NCBI GenBank assembly: GCA_947175845.1
Contig: CAMWOK010000082.1
Coordinates: 1-10,435, forward strand
Length of the DNA stretch: 10,435 nucleotides
Source of the DNA: an uncultured Lachnospiraceae bacterium
GTDB taxonomy: Bacteria > Bacillota > Clostridia > Lachnospirales > Lachnospiraceae
Direction: 5' to 3'
Shown here in pieces: positions 1 to 7,270 of this stretch (position 1 is its first letter; every line of letters starts with the position of its first letter). Under the pieces are notes generated by a model. It searched no databases, had not been told where the DNA came from, and saw only the letters and a list, made by a program, of their open reading frames with translations. The position numbers were made by a program, and so were the translations under genes.

Positions 1-1771
1 CTCCTGTTTCTGCCGGCTGTGGCGCCTGCCTGACCTGCTCGTCGATATCGTTAATAATCTGCTCTATCTTCTGCACATCCTCATCACTGCCAAGCTTCTG
101 GTAAACCGCTTTTGCTGACAGGTACTGTGACTTGGCCCCCCAGAGATCTCCAGCCTGCCGGCACGCCTCCCCCTGGCTTTCGTATTCCATTGCGGTATTG
201 CGCTGCGTCTCCAGCTCCGCAAGCCCCGCATCGGCAGCATCCAGCTTCTCCTGTGCCATCTTCTGCCCGGCCTCGTCCGCCAGCTCTGCATATTTTGCCA
301 CAGCCATCGTGTAGTAAACCTTCGCCCCCACATAATCCATCTCAAGGCACAACTTATCCCCGGACACCACCAGTTCTGCGGCTGCGTTTCCCTCCTGAAG
401 CTGGCTGGCTGCCGCTTCCTGCTCCTGGCTTACCAACTGTGCTTTCTCCTGGTAGAGTTTCTCCAGCGCATCCAGCGCACGCTGCTTTCCGTCCGTATCA
501 TGGATGGTGAGTGCGGTCTTCTGGGCGAGCAGATATTTTTCTTCCGCCGCCGCAAAATCTCCCTGATCCAGAAGGGTATCCCCCAGTGTTATGTAATCGT
601 CAACAGCGAGAAACATACTGATATTATCCAGTTTCCTGTCCATGTAGTCTGTACCCACATTGTCCGCATACCTGGCGCGGTCCAACGCCGAGAGATAGTA
701 GTCGCCTGCCGCCTCATAATCTTTTGCACTGTAGCTCTCATCTGCCAGCACCACAGTCTCTATCACAAACAGATACTCCTGAAGACGATTTTTCATATCG
801 TTGTCTTTCAATTTCTTTGCCAGTGTCTGCGCCTCCTTGCATTCCTGCGCTGCCCTGACGTAATTTCCTGTGTTGATATATTCCACCGTGTTTGTGAAAT
901 GATAATTCATATCCTCGATGCGCTGCACCTTTTTCCGGTGCAGAAACCAGAAGACAACGCAGATGACAGTAACAATTACAATGACAATGACACAGACGAT
1001 GATAATCTTTTTGATGCGCCTTCCCCTCTGCGGGTTGCGGTACACTTTGTTGACAAAAATAACTGCCAGCGTATAGTTGTCCAGATTTTCCGGCTGCCTT
1101 GAGAGCAGCACATCCTCGATGCTGTCAACGGTCCCCTGCACCTCGTTGTCCGCCTCGGCAAAAACATCGTCTAACTCCGCCTCGTCCACATTCTCCCAGA
1201 TTCCCCTCGTATAGAGTGCAATCATATCTGTCTCCGCCAGTTTGATTTTCTTAGAGACAACCGGAGAAAATTTCTTCTGCCCCAGATACGTGTAGAGGTT
1301 GTTTCGCTCCTCATGGCGCATCAGCTCATCTTTTGCGATCTTGTCCTGATCCAGCATTTCCTGGGCAAGTGACATATCCTTGGTCTGTATGAAAACAGTC
1401 CCGCCCCGATACATCCTCAGCCTGGTATTGCCGGCATACCCATATCGCATCTTCTGGTAATCAGTCACAACCACTGTGATGGACGCCTTCATCCGCGTGT
1501 CGCTGTCGCTTCCCAGCAGCACTCTGTTTGCCCGCATCAACAGTCTTTTTACTGTGCGTTTCGACATGGACGGCCTTGCCTGAAACTCCAAAATAATCGT
1601 CTCTATCGCAAGTTTTGCACTCTCCACGCCGGAAGTCTCCGTAATCCCATCCGCTATAACATAGCAGGCATACTCATCGAGTTCCACAGAACCAAAATAA
1701 TCCTTATTCTCCAGCCTGCTTCCCTCTTCTGATATAAATCTCGCCTCAAAATCACTGTTTTGCTTTCTCAT
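1..1771 (-). CDS. PP2C-like (probably inactive) domain, TM segment and TPR-like extracellular half; truncated by the left window edge
   Basis: The frame is open from an ATG at 1771 to the window edge (590 codons, no stop), so the C-terminus is missing. Residues 1-240 follow the PP2C phosphatase layout: RLENKD (19-24), ADG (40-42), GNTRLRMYR (114-122), LYTRGIWE (186-193) and DNYT (231-234). The SDG motif, whose Asp binds metal in this family, reads TRG, so loss of catalysis is likely and a sensing or scaffold role possible. One strong TM segment lies at about 255-277, flanked by basic residues. After it come about five TPR-like helical repeats (TGNYVRAAQE, KDYEAAGDYY, QGDFAAAEEKY, MDYVGAKVYY, AGDLWGAKSQY) rich in Ala, Glu and Gln. 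With the PP2C part in the cytosol, the repeats would face outside. The start lies 2 nt after the stop of the preceding phosphatase gene, with GGAGAG just upstream, so the two are probably coupled. The reading frame is certain, the PP2C relation likely, the TPR call moderate. Confidence 0.85.
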   Translation of the reverse strand, partial: MRKQNSDFEARFISEEGSRLENKDYFGSVELDEYACYVIADGITETSGVESAKLAIETIILEFQARPSMSKRTVKRLLMRANRVLLGSDSDTRMKASITVVVTDYQKMRYGYAGNTRLRMYRGGTVFIQTKDMSLAQEMLDQDKIAKDELMRHEERNNLYTYLGQKKFSPVVSKKIKLAETDMIALYTRGIWENVDEAELDDVFAEADNEVQGTVDSIEDVLLSRQPENLDNYTLAVIFVNKVYRNPQRGRRIKKIIIVCVIVIVIVTVICVVFWFLHRKKVQRIEDMNYHFTNTVEYINTGNYVRAAQECKEAQTLAKKLKDNDMKNRLQEYLFVIETVVLADESYSAKDYEAAGDYYLSALDRARYADNVGTDYMDRKLDNISMFLAVDDYITLGDTLLDQGDFAAAEEKYLLAQKTALTIHDTDGKQRALDALEKLYQEKAQLVSQEQEAAASQLQEGNAAAELVVSGDKLCLEMDYVGAKVYYTMAVAKYAELADEAGQKMAQEKLDAADAGLAELETQRNTAMEYESQGEACRQAGDLWGAKSQYLSAKAVYQKLGSDEDVQKIEQIINDIDEQVRQAPQPAETG

Positions 1772-1773
1772 GC

Positions 1774-2598
1774 CTACTCTCCAATCCGAATCAGAATCAC
1801 GCTCGCATTGTCCTTATCCCCGCTCTTTTTGTTGACTGCCTCCACCAAATCCAGCGCAATTTTCTTGCAGCTCTTTCTCTGGGAAAGACATTCCTCGAAG
1901 CAGCCTGATGCAACCCCCTCATACATTCCCTCACTGAAAACAGCCACAATATCATTCTTTTTCAACCGGATTGGCTCATCATAAAACGCGATCTCTTTAA
2001 AATCATCTCTCCCCAGGAAATTGTAAACCCTCTTTTCATGCAGCATCGCAAGCGCGTCCTCCCTTGTCAGAACGCCCTCATAATATTTGTCTTCAGCCAG
2101 CACATCCACCGTGTGGCCTGCCCCCAGCTGCACCAGTTCCCCATTGCGAAATACGGCGACGCGCACATTCCCGACAATCGCATAGAACAGAAATCCTCCC
2201 TGTATCATAACTGCGCTGACGGCTGCCATCCCTCTTCCTTCCTCCATCTGTTTGAGGATCTCCCTGTTCGCGGTCTGCAGTGCCCTGCGAAAAAAGTAGA
2301 TTGGCGGATCCACAAAACTGTAATCCGCAAAGCTCTCCTCAAACACGCGTATCACTGTCTTGGCAGCAATCCTTCCGCCCGCCTCTCTTCCCATTCCATC
2401 TGCCAGAACAGCCAGAAGTCCCTGATCGCGCTCGACTACCGTAAAGTAATCTGCCTGTATCTCCCTGCTGCCGATCGTCTTGCAGGTTCCGGTTTCGTAC
2501 CCTTTTCTATCCCGCCGCAGCGACAAAAGACAGCGGTATGCGACTGCCAGAAATAATAGTGCACTTAAAATGCAGATTGCGATATATGGGATGCTCAT
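1774..2598 (-). CDS. Membrane-anchored PP2C-family Ser/Thr phosphatase
   Basis: A 274-residue protein when started at the ATG at 2598. That ATG overlaps the upstream FHA stop as ATGA and has GGAGGAGG four bases before it. A GTG at 2613 would add five residues but lies upstream of this site. One hydrophobic N-terminal segment (residues 3-24) with Arg/Lys after it anchors the protein with the catalytic domain in the cytosol. PP2C motifs in order: SREIQAD (44-50), LADGMGREAGG (65-75), GNVRVAVFRNG (143-153), FSEGMYE (221-227) and DKDNASV (261-267). Family knowledge: these phosphatases remove phosphate from Ser/Thr using two metal ions held by Asp residues. Here the SDG Asp is Glu223, a conservative change that may keep activity. 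By analogy with PppA of type VI secretion it may reset phosphorylation read by the neighbouring FHA proteins; that is inference, and no kinase is in the window. Confidence 0.88.
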   Translation of the reverse strand: MSIPYIAICILSALLFLAVAYRCLLSLRRDRKGYETGTCKTIGSREIQADYFTVVERDQGLLAVLADGMGREAGGRIAAKTVIRVFEESFADYSFVDPPIYFFRRALQTANREILKQMEEGRGMAAVSAVMIQGGFLFYAIVGNVRVAVFRNGELVQLGAGHTVDVLAEDKYYEGVLTREDALAMLHEKRVYNFLGRDDFKEIAFYDEPIRLKKNDIVAVFSEGMYEGVASGCFEECLSQRKSCKKIALDLVEAVNKKSGDKDNASVILIRIGE

Positions 2599-3101
2599 TT
2601 GTCCTCCTCCCACATGTAATGCTCTCCACAGAACGGTACAAACAAAAAGATGCTTGCCCCCATTTCGATCTCGTCATATATATTCAAAGGCTGTGGAAGA
2701 TACACTGCCTCACCATTTAGATAGACAAGCCCGTTGCTGTCTCCTGGCAAAATCATGGTTTCCCTCTTTTTCGCGTCAAACGAGATTACTGCATGGTTTC
2801 TTCTTGCGATCTTGTTATCCCCCAAAATCTGGATATCCATGTCATCAGCCCTGCCGACAAAATTCTTTCCGTCCATGATCCGATAGTCTTTTCCTTTTCT
2901 AGGTCCTTTCACACACACGATCCAGCCGCACACCGGGTGCTCCTCCTCCAGAAACAGAATATCCTCTATCTCCTCCTGTGTCTTCTCCGCCGGCTTCTTC
3001 TCCTTTACCGCCGTCTCGATATTGCAGTAAGGACACACTGTCCCATACCTCCTGCTGGAAAACAGATGTCCATTCTGGCAGCGAATTAAATTTCCACTCA
3101 T
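2595..3101 (-). CDS. FHA-domain protein with N-terminal zinc-ribbon-like motif
   Basis: A 168-residue soluble protein. Cys8, His12, Cys23 and Cys26 (CQNGH...CPYC) form a likely small zinc-binding knuckle. An acidic/lysine-rich linker (about 31-55) leads to an FHA domain (about 58-156): FVGRADD (81-87) is the GR signature, RRNHAVISF (100-108) the second recognition loop, and NGLVYLNG (123-130) the third. FHA domains normally bind phosphothreonine through Arg, Ser and Asn; here the Ser of the usual SRxH motif is Arg100, so target recognition may differ. The start is supported by AGGAG 10-14 bases upstream. The stop overlaps the phosphatase start by 4 nt (ATGA), which argues that the two products are made together. 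The likely role is an adaptor or sensor in phospho-control of the contractile apparatus (inference). Confidence 0.87.
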   Translation of the reverse strand: MSGNLIRCQNGHLFSSRRYGTVCPYCNIETAVKEKKPAEKTQEEIEDILFLEEEHPVCGWIVCVKGPRKGKDYRIMDGKNFVGRADDMDIQILGDNKIARRNHAVISFDAKKRETMILPGDSNGLVYLNGEAVYLPQPLNIYDEIEMGASIFLFVPFCGEHYMWEEDK

Positions 3102-3122
3102 GTCTCTCGTCTCTCCTATCCG

Positions 3123-3659
3123 TTACTTAACCTGCAATTTTGTGTTTCCAATCAGTATCATATCCCCTGCATTGATTCTGCACAAATGCTCCCCAGACAC
3201 CTGATAGATGTTCTGGTCGCCTGCATCCTGGATCCGCACACCGTTCATGCTCCCCAGATCCTCAATGTACCACTGCCCATTCGCATAGTTGAGCACTGCA
3301 TGCTGGCGATCCACGAGTCCCCCATACTCAGTATTATACAAATTAATATCTACATTCTCCTGATGTACATCACGGCCAATCAGAACTGATGTTTTTCCTC
3401 CGATATGCCATGCGGCAATCTCGCTGCCCTCCTCATCCAGCAGCACTACCTCCTGTATCATCCTGGTATTCTTTCTCTTTCTTTTCTCCGTAGAAGTGGA
3501 GTCTGTCACCGCCAGCACCGCAAATCCTGCCAGAATCACTGCGCAGACAGCCACAAACGAATCTCTTTTCACGCCCTGTTCCATATATGTAAAACATAAA
3601 ATGATAATTGCAGCGGCAAAACTGCAGATTATCAAATCCATGTATCTTTTTCTGTTCAT
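3123..3659 (-). CDS. Two-TM membrane protein with C-terminal cytoplasmic FHA domain
   Basis: A 178-residue protein. Two hydrophobic segments (about 8-25 and 35-52) form a hairpin anchor. A basic stretch (EKRKRKNTR, 58-66) and an FHA domain (about 70-178) follow in the cytosol. FHA signatures: LIGRDV (93-98), DRQHAVL (117-123) and DLGSMNGVRI (134-143). GR, the H of SRxH and the NG turn are present, but the usual Ser is Asp117. FHA domains dock phosphothreonine peptides, so this protein could tether a phosphorylated partner to the membrane, as Fha/TagH-type proteins do in type VI systems (analogy only). The ATG at 3659 follows TGAGGA closely and lies 17 nt after the J-domain gene stop. The next gene starts 21 nt after this one ends. 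The FHA call is firm; the partner is unknown. Confidence 0.87.
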   Translation of the reverse strand: MNRKRYMDLIICSFAAAIIILCFTYMEQGVKRDSFVAVCAVILAGFAVLAVTDSTSTEKRKRKNTRMIQEVVLLDEEGSEIAAWHIGGKTSVLIGRDVHQENVDINLYNTEYGGLVDRQHAVLNYANGQWYIEDLGSMNGVRIQDAGDQNIYQVSGEHLCRINAGDMILIGNTKLQVK

Positions 3660-3676
3660 TCCTCAGATTCCTTTCT

Positions 3677-4087
3677 TCACTTAAATCCCATATACCGCTC
3701 AAACAGACTGCTCACATCCATAGATTTAATGTTCTGCTGCTTTTCCGGTCCATTCTTTTTCTTCATGCTGCCCCCAAACATGAATTTCTCAAACTCCTTC
3801 TCTATGTCTCCCGGGTTGATAAAACCTGCGCCTGCCTGCGTCTTTGCACGCTTTGCGCTGCTTGCGTGCTGCTCGTTTTTCTGCGCTGCCTGTCTGTCAT
3901 ACGCCTCCCGTTTTTTTGCATCACTGAGAATCCGATATGCGTCACCGACCTGTTTAAAACGCTCCTCCGCATTCTTGTCTCCCGGGTGCGTATCCGGATG
4001 ACATTCTTTTGCCGCTTTTCTGTATGCCTTTTTGATGGTCTCCTCACTGTCTCCCGGTGAGACCCCTAATACCTGATATGGATTCAT
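3677..4087 (-). CDS. Small J-domain (DnaJ-like) co-chaperone
   Basis: A 136-residue protein. Residues 2-66 are a J domain: NPYQVLGV, a basic helix II (KKAYRKAAKECHPD), the HPD tripeptide at 30-32 that stimulates DnaK ATPase in this family, and the helix III/IV motif FKQVGDAYRILSD. It lacks the Gly/Phe region, the zinc-finger cysteines and the C-terminal substrate domains of full DnaJ. Instead there is a Lys/Gln/Ala linker and a specific tail (IEKEFEKFMFGG, then SSLFERYMGFK), suggesting a dedicated partner-binding end. Its place just after the tube genes suggests that it recruits DnaK or a related machine to fold, assemble or recycle sheath/tube parts (inference). It starts at ATG 4087 after a GGGATGGGA stretch, downstream of the 4111-4154 hairpin. 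Confidence 0.9.
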   Translation of the reverse strand: MNPYQVLGVSPGDSEETIKKAYRKAAKECHPDTHPGDKNAEERFKQVGDAYRILSDAKKREAYDRQAAQKNEQHASSAKRAKTQAGAGFINPGDIEKEFEKFMFGGSMKKKNGPEKQQNIKSMDVSSLFERYMGFK

Positions 4088-4110
4088 GTCATCCCATCCC
4101 TCAATCTAGT

Positions 4111-4154
4111 CAGGGCACAGGCTGTCCGAAGCAAAGCTGACAATCTGTGCCCTG
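4111..4154 (-). promoter_or_regulatory. Long RNA hairpin between tube gene and J-domain gene
   Basis: Perfect 10-bp arms CAGGGCACAG (4111-4120) and CTGTGCCCTG (4145-4154) enclose an inner 4-bp stem (4123-4126 with 4139-4142), giving a long hairpin that begins 5 nt after the tube-gene stop. No U-run follows on the minus strand, so it is not a classical terminator. It is better read as a processing or 3'-end stabilising structure, or a partial attenuator, that would make structural mRNA more abundant than the downstream signalling genes. The structure is seen in the sequence; the function is inferred. Confidence 0.6.
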
Positions 4155-4159
4155 TGTTA

Positions 4160-4585
4160 TTATGCTGAATAATTTCCTTCTACCGCTATCGAAGCGATTT
4201 TATCCTTCTTCTGCCTGAGCACCAAAGTAAATGTTCCTGTACCTGCAATGTCGCCAAACTCTTCCTTGTAATCGAGTACAAACGCGTTGGGGAAGCAATA
4301 CTTTCTTTCCATAACGCTGCCTGCCACATGCTCAACAGTGACCTTCCTGTAGCAGTCTGCCTTCTCTGCAGGCACCACGGACCACAGCGCCAGTTTTCTT
4401 GTGCTGTCTGTGATATCCCCATCCAAAGCTGCCAGAATTTTGCCTGTGATGATCATCGTCGCACCGACATCCTTTGTTCTTGCATTGGAATCCAGCGGAA
4501 TATCCGTGGTAACTGTTACACTTCTCACACATTCCTTGGCAATTTCAAAGCTTTCACTTCCGTCTACTTTTACTAAAAAAGACAT
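4160..4585 (-). CDS. Hcp/phage-tube-like structural protein, paralog 1
   Basis: A 141-residue protein without signal peptide or TM segment. It is clearly paralogous to the next gene upstream: both share DSNAR..D.G, ITGK.L, WS.VP.E.ADCYR, RKY..PNAF, a YxE motif, G.G.F.L, QKKD and EG.Y at matching positions. Length, predicted beta-rich pattern, tandem arrangement and position directly after a sheath-like gene fit the inner-tube subunits of contractile systems (Hcp, phage tail tube). Those form stacked hexameric rings inside the sheath. The ring fold itself cannot be shown by eye, so the tube assignment is inference. The start ATG 4585 has AAGGGAG upstream. The gap to paralog 2 is 28 nt. A stable hairpin follows 5 nt after the stop. 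Alternative: another beta-rich secreted or structural protein. Confidence 0.82.
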   Translation of the reverse strand: MSFLVKVDGSESFEIAKECVRSVTVTTDIPLDSNARTKDVGATMIITGKILAALDGDITDSTRKLALWSVVPAEKADCYRKVTVEHVAGSVMERKYCFPNAFVLDYKEEFGDIAGTGTFTLVLRQKKDKIASIAVEGNYSA

Positions 4586-4613
4586 AATTCCATCTCCCTT
4601 CTATTCTACTGGT

Positions 4614-5042
4614 TTATTCTCCATAACCGCCTTCGATTTTTACTGCGTCATTCTCGTCCTTCTTCTGCTTCATGTGAAGATAAAATTCTCCCACGCCGGA
4701 CTCGTCATCGAGATGCTCCTCATACTCCATAATAAACGCATTGGGTATGATGTACTTTCTGACTACCTGTCCAGATGACACAACCTCAATCTCTGCGTTT
4801 CTGTAGCAGTCCGCCTGCTCAGACGGAACCTGTGACCACTTTGATAATCCCAGTGTTCCGTCCTCCCCATCTGCGCCTACCTTAAACAACATTTTTCCGG
4901 TAATCTTTACCGTAATTCCAAAGTCAGTCGCCCTGGCATTGGAATCTGTCGCGGAGTCAGAACTGAAAACGACTTTCTCAATCGATTTCTCATTCAAACT
5001 GATGTTTTCTGTTCCTCCGCTTACTGTCAATCTAAATCCCAT
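4614..5042 (-). CDS. Hcp/phage-tube-like structural protein, paralog 2
   Basis: A 142-residue soluble protein, paralog of the gene that follows it in the operon. Conserved blocks: ATDSNARATDFG, VKITGKMLF, SKWSQVPSEQADCYR, VVRKYIIPNAF and MKQKKDEND. Differences concentrate in the first 30 residues and in the loop ADGEDGTLG, where surface or ring-contact differences might be expected. The start is well supported by AAAGGAGG about eight bases before ATG 5042, among the best ribosome sites in the operon, which fits a protein needed in many copies. It lies 33 nt after the sheath-like gene. Many phage-tail-like injection systems carry more than one tube protein, so one copy may polymerise and the other cap or start the tube (inference). 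The paralogy is certain; the tube identity is probable only. Confidence 0.82.
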   Translation of the reverse strand: MGFRLTVSGGTENISLNEKSIEKVVFSSDSATDSNARATDFGITVKITGKMLFKVGADGEDGTLGLSKWSQVPSEQADCYRNAEIEVVSSGQVVRKYIIPNAFIMEYEEHLDDESGVGEFYLHMKQKKDENDAVKIEGGYGE

Positions 5043-5075
5043 GTTCTTTTCCTCCTTTTTTCTTGTGGATTTTAT

Positions 5076-7256
5076 TTACAATGCACTGTCCTCACTGTTC
5101 ACCCGGTTGATCTCTATCTCAAGATTCTTTACATTGCCGTTGAATGCGATATCCAACGTACAGTAGCCGGCCGCCTCATCAATCGAGTAGCGGATATCGT
5201 CCCCGTTGCCGATAATTGCGTTGATGCAGTCCTTTTTCTCCATCCACCTGCTCTTCTGGCTCGTAGGCTTGCTAGAGAAGAACTCAACGATATTCTCCTG
5301 CTTGAAATCGCTGGTTGCCAGCCGCATCACCCTCTGTATATAGGTCGTAACCTGCGTTTTGTATATCGGTTCATAGCTTTTTCCATCTGTGAGCAGATTG
5401 CGTGCTTTGTACACCATAACATTCTGTACACTCATATCATTCAACACTGCATTTTCCGAAGAAAATACAAATCCAAAACTCTTCCTGTTGATATCACCCT
5501 TGATATCATTGGTATATCCGGTAATCTCTTTTGCCATCGACGTGCGGACACGCAGTGCGTGATCGCCGGATTCAATATCAAACCTTACCCCGGGAAGCAG
5601 CGCGTCCACATTTCTCTTAAATATCTCTTTGAGATAGTCCGGACTCTGATACGCCGCTACCAGTCCTGCTGCCACATACGCCGCTCCAATGTATACCCCG
5701 TCAATCCAGATCTTCATGATATCTTCTTTTTCTTTGGACAGAGCCGCCGTGTTCTGTTCCGTGATATACATTTTATTATCCAGGATAACACCGGACTTAT
5801 CTTTCGGAATCACTGTAAAATTGGGGATGCATGGAATCGCATACTCGCTGTATGGCTTCCCGATCAGCTGTGCGCACTTGTCTTCATACTTTTCAATCCC
5901 CTCTGTAGCCATGATATTGAAAGTCGTCTTGTCCCCTGTCTCATAGCTGAAGAAGCATTGTACCTCATAATCTTTCAACGCATCTAGGACACGAACCAGC
6001 GACTCCACTGTGTTCACATCCTCTTTCTCTACATTCTCATTTCCCTGAAAGCGCTGTCTCACCGTCTTCATCTTGGAATTGCTGTTCAGGGAAATTGATG
6101 GAAAGATCCCATACCAGATCGTATTCTCAAAATCATTCTTGGCATTGACAGTATTCAGGAAAGTGATCAGCCTTGGAATATTACTGCTCTTGGCCAGCAT
6201 GTCATTGTTCACATTTGAGACGATCATCGTCGGCCGCATTCCCTTGCAGTTTTTCGGATACTGCTCAAAGAATGCCCACACGCCCATAATCTTTTCCACA
6301 AGAGGCTTTACTGTCTGGATAAAATCATCCTTGCTCCGCTTATAAAACTCAAGATAAGAGTTGTAATTCGCAACCTCCCTCTCGACATCCACGTTGCTCT
6401 CCATGGTGGACGCCAGCGGACAGAATGTGCGTGAAACCAGCGACATCACATACTCATTGCCATCCTCATTCAGATCCATGTAATCTTTTTCGATCGCCTG
6501 AATCAGTCCTGCGTTGGCGTTGTCATCGAGCACCATCAGTTCCTTTTTGCTTTCCTTGGGAGCCTCCAAAATCTTGAGTTCCCCGTGATCATCCATACTC
6601 AGGACACCCAGGCTTAATGGTTTCTCATCCTTTTTTACCTGCCCGTCACCCAGCAGCAGCCTTGTCTTAATATCCTCAATAGCGAGCGGAAGCATCGCCA
6701 TCACATTATTATAATTGACGCTCGCCTCCTCAAACATCAGGTTGAGCTTATCCGCTATATCCAGCTTTTTCGGATCGCCTTCCTCGAGCTTTGCATACTC
6801 GCCGTATGTATACTGCAGCTCTTTTCTGTTCTGGCGTATATCATCCATGACCTTTTTGGGAGAAATCATGTCTGTCAGATTCTCAAACTTGAAATCCACA
6901 TTGATGCTTCCCTCAACACGCTTTGTTTCCACGAGCGTCATCAGCATTTTGAGGTAATCATTCTGCCTGTTGAGATGAATTTCACTCAGCAGATCTTCAT
7001 CAATATTTTCTGGCTTTTTCAATGTATAAATAACCTTCTGATTATTTGCGTCGAAATAAGAGTACACAACCGGGGCAAATTTCTCCAGAAACTCATCAAA
7101 ATTCCTGATCAGCAGGTTCTCATTGATCTCTCTGATTTTATCATCACTTAGACTGCTTACTCCCCTGACATCTCCCACAAGTGTTAAGAGATTCAGTTTT
7201 TCCGGGTTGATTTCCTCGAAAAGAATCGTCCTGTTCGTCTGCGTTATCGTATTCAC
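5076..7256 (-). CDS. Large contractile-sheath-like protein (apparent TssB-TssC fusion)
   Basis: A 726-residue cytosolic protein without TM segments. Residues 22-140 resemble the small sheath subunit TssB/VipA: NLLTLVGDV, then REINENLLIRNFDEFLEKFAP, then INVDFKFENLTDMISPKKV, matching the TssB pattern of 'vdrdNFdevl..l.P' and 'v.l.FeslddFsP..v'. The C-terminal 95 residues resemble TssC/VipB: TTYIQRVMRLA (637-647), then SRWMEKKDCINAI (669-681), then a beta hairpin CTLDIAFNG and LEIEINRVN, as in 'L.yilcvsRfaHyik...' and the terminal 'v.l.l' strands. The combined length is close to TssB plus TssC. In type VI systems these subunits form the sheath that contracts and drives the Hcp tube. Translation starts at GTG 7256, fixed by AAGGAGG six bases upstream that overlaps the preceding stop codon. 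The middle (200-600) is divergent, so the sheath assignment is likely, not certain. Confidence 0.8.
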   Translation of the reverse strand: MNTITQTNRTILFEEINPEKLNLLTLVGDVRGVSSLSDDKIREINENLLIRNFDEFLEKFAPVVYSYFDANNQKVIYTLKKPENIDEDLLSEIHLNRQNDYLKMLMTLVETKRVEGSINVDFKFENLTDMISPKKVMDDIRQNRKELQYTYGEYAKLEEGDPKKLDIADKLNLMFEEASVNYNNVMAMLPLAIEDIKTRLLLGDGQVKKDEKPLSLGVLSMDDHGELKILEAPKESKKELMVLDDNANAGLIQAIEKDYMDLNEDGNEYVMSLVSRTFCPLASTMESNVDVEREVANYNSYLEFYKRSKDDFIQTVKPLVEKIMGVWAFFEQYPKNCKGMRPTMIVSNVNNDMLAKSSNIPRLITFLNTVNAKNDFENTIWYGIFPSISLNSNSKMKTVRQRFQGNENVEKEDVNTVESLVRVLDALKDYEVQCFFSYETGDKTTFNIMATEGIEKYEDKCAQLIGKPYSEYAIPCIPNFTVIPKDKSGVILDNKMYITEQNTAALSKEKEDIMKIWIDGVYIGAAYVAAGLVAAYQSPDYLKEIFKRNVDALLPGVRFDIESGDHALRVRTSMAKEITGYTNDIKGDINRKSFGFVFSSENAVLNDMSVQNVMVYKARNLLTDGKSYEPIYKTQVTTYIQRVMRLATSDFKQENIVEFFSSKPTSQKSRWMEKKDCINAIIGNGDDIRYSIDEAAGYCTLDIAFNGNVKNLEIEINRVNSEDSAL

Positions 7257-7270
7257 TTTGTTCCTCCTTA
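7257..7270 (-). promoter_or_regulatory. Ribosome binding site overlapping the VWA stop, deciding a GTG start
   Basis: On the minus strand the VWA gene's TAA (7268-7270) runs into AAGGAGG (7263-7269), followed by AACAAA and GTG at 7256. The perfect site fixes the GTG start of the sheath-like gene and suggests that it is translated by ribosomes finishing the VWA gene. Confidence 0.8.

Noticed and set aside
500..1102. Plus-strand 200-codon open frame, with similar ones at 112-510 and 2038-2556
   Set aside because: They lie antisense to a continuous minus-strand gene with clear domains, have no ribosome site, and read as Cys/His/Ser-rich shadow protein.
2599..2613. GTG start that would extend the phosphatase by five residues
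   Set aside because: The GGAGGAGG site lies downstream of this GTG and fits the ATG at 2598, which overlaps the previous stop as ATGA.
4111..4154. Hairpin as a complete Rho-independent terminator
   Set aside because: The stem is good but no U-tract follows, and the operon continues in the same direction with a gene starting 24 nt later.
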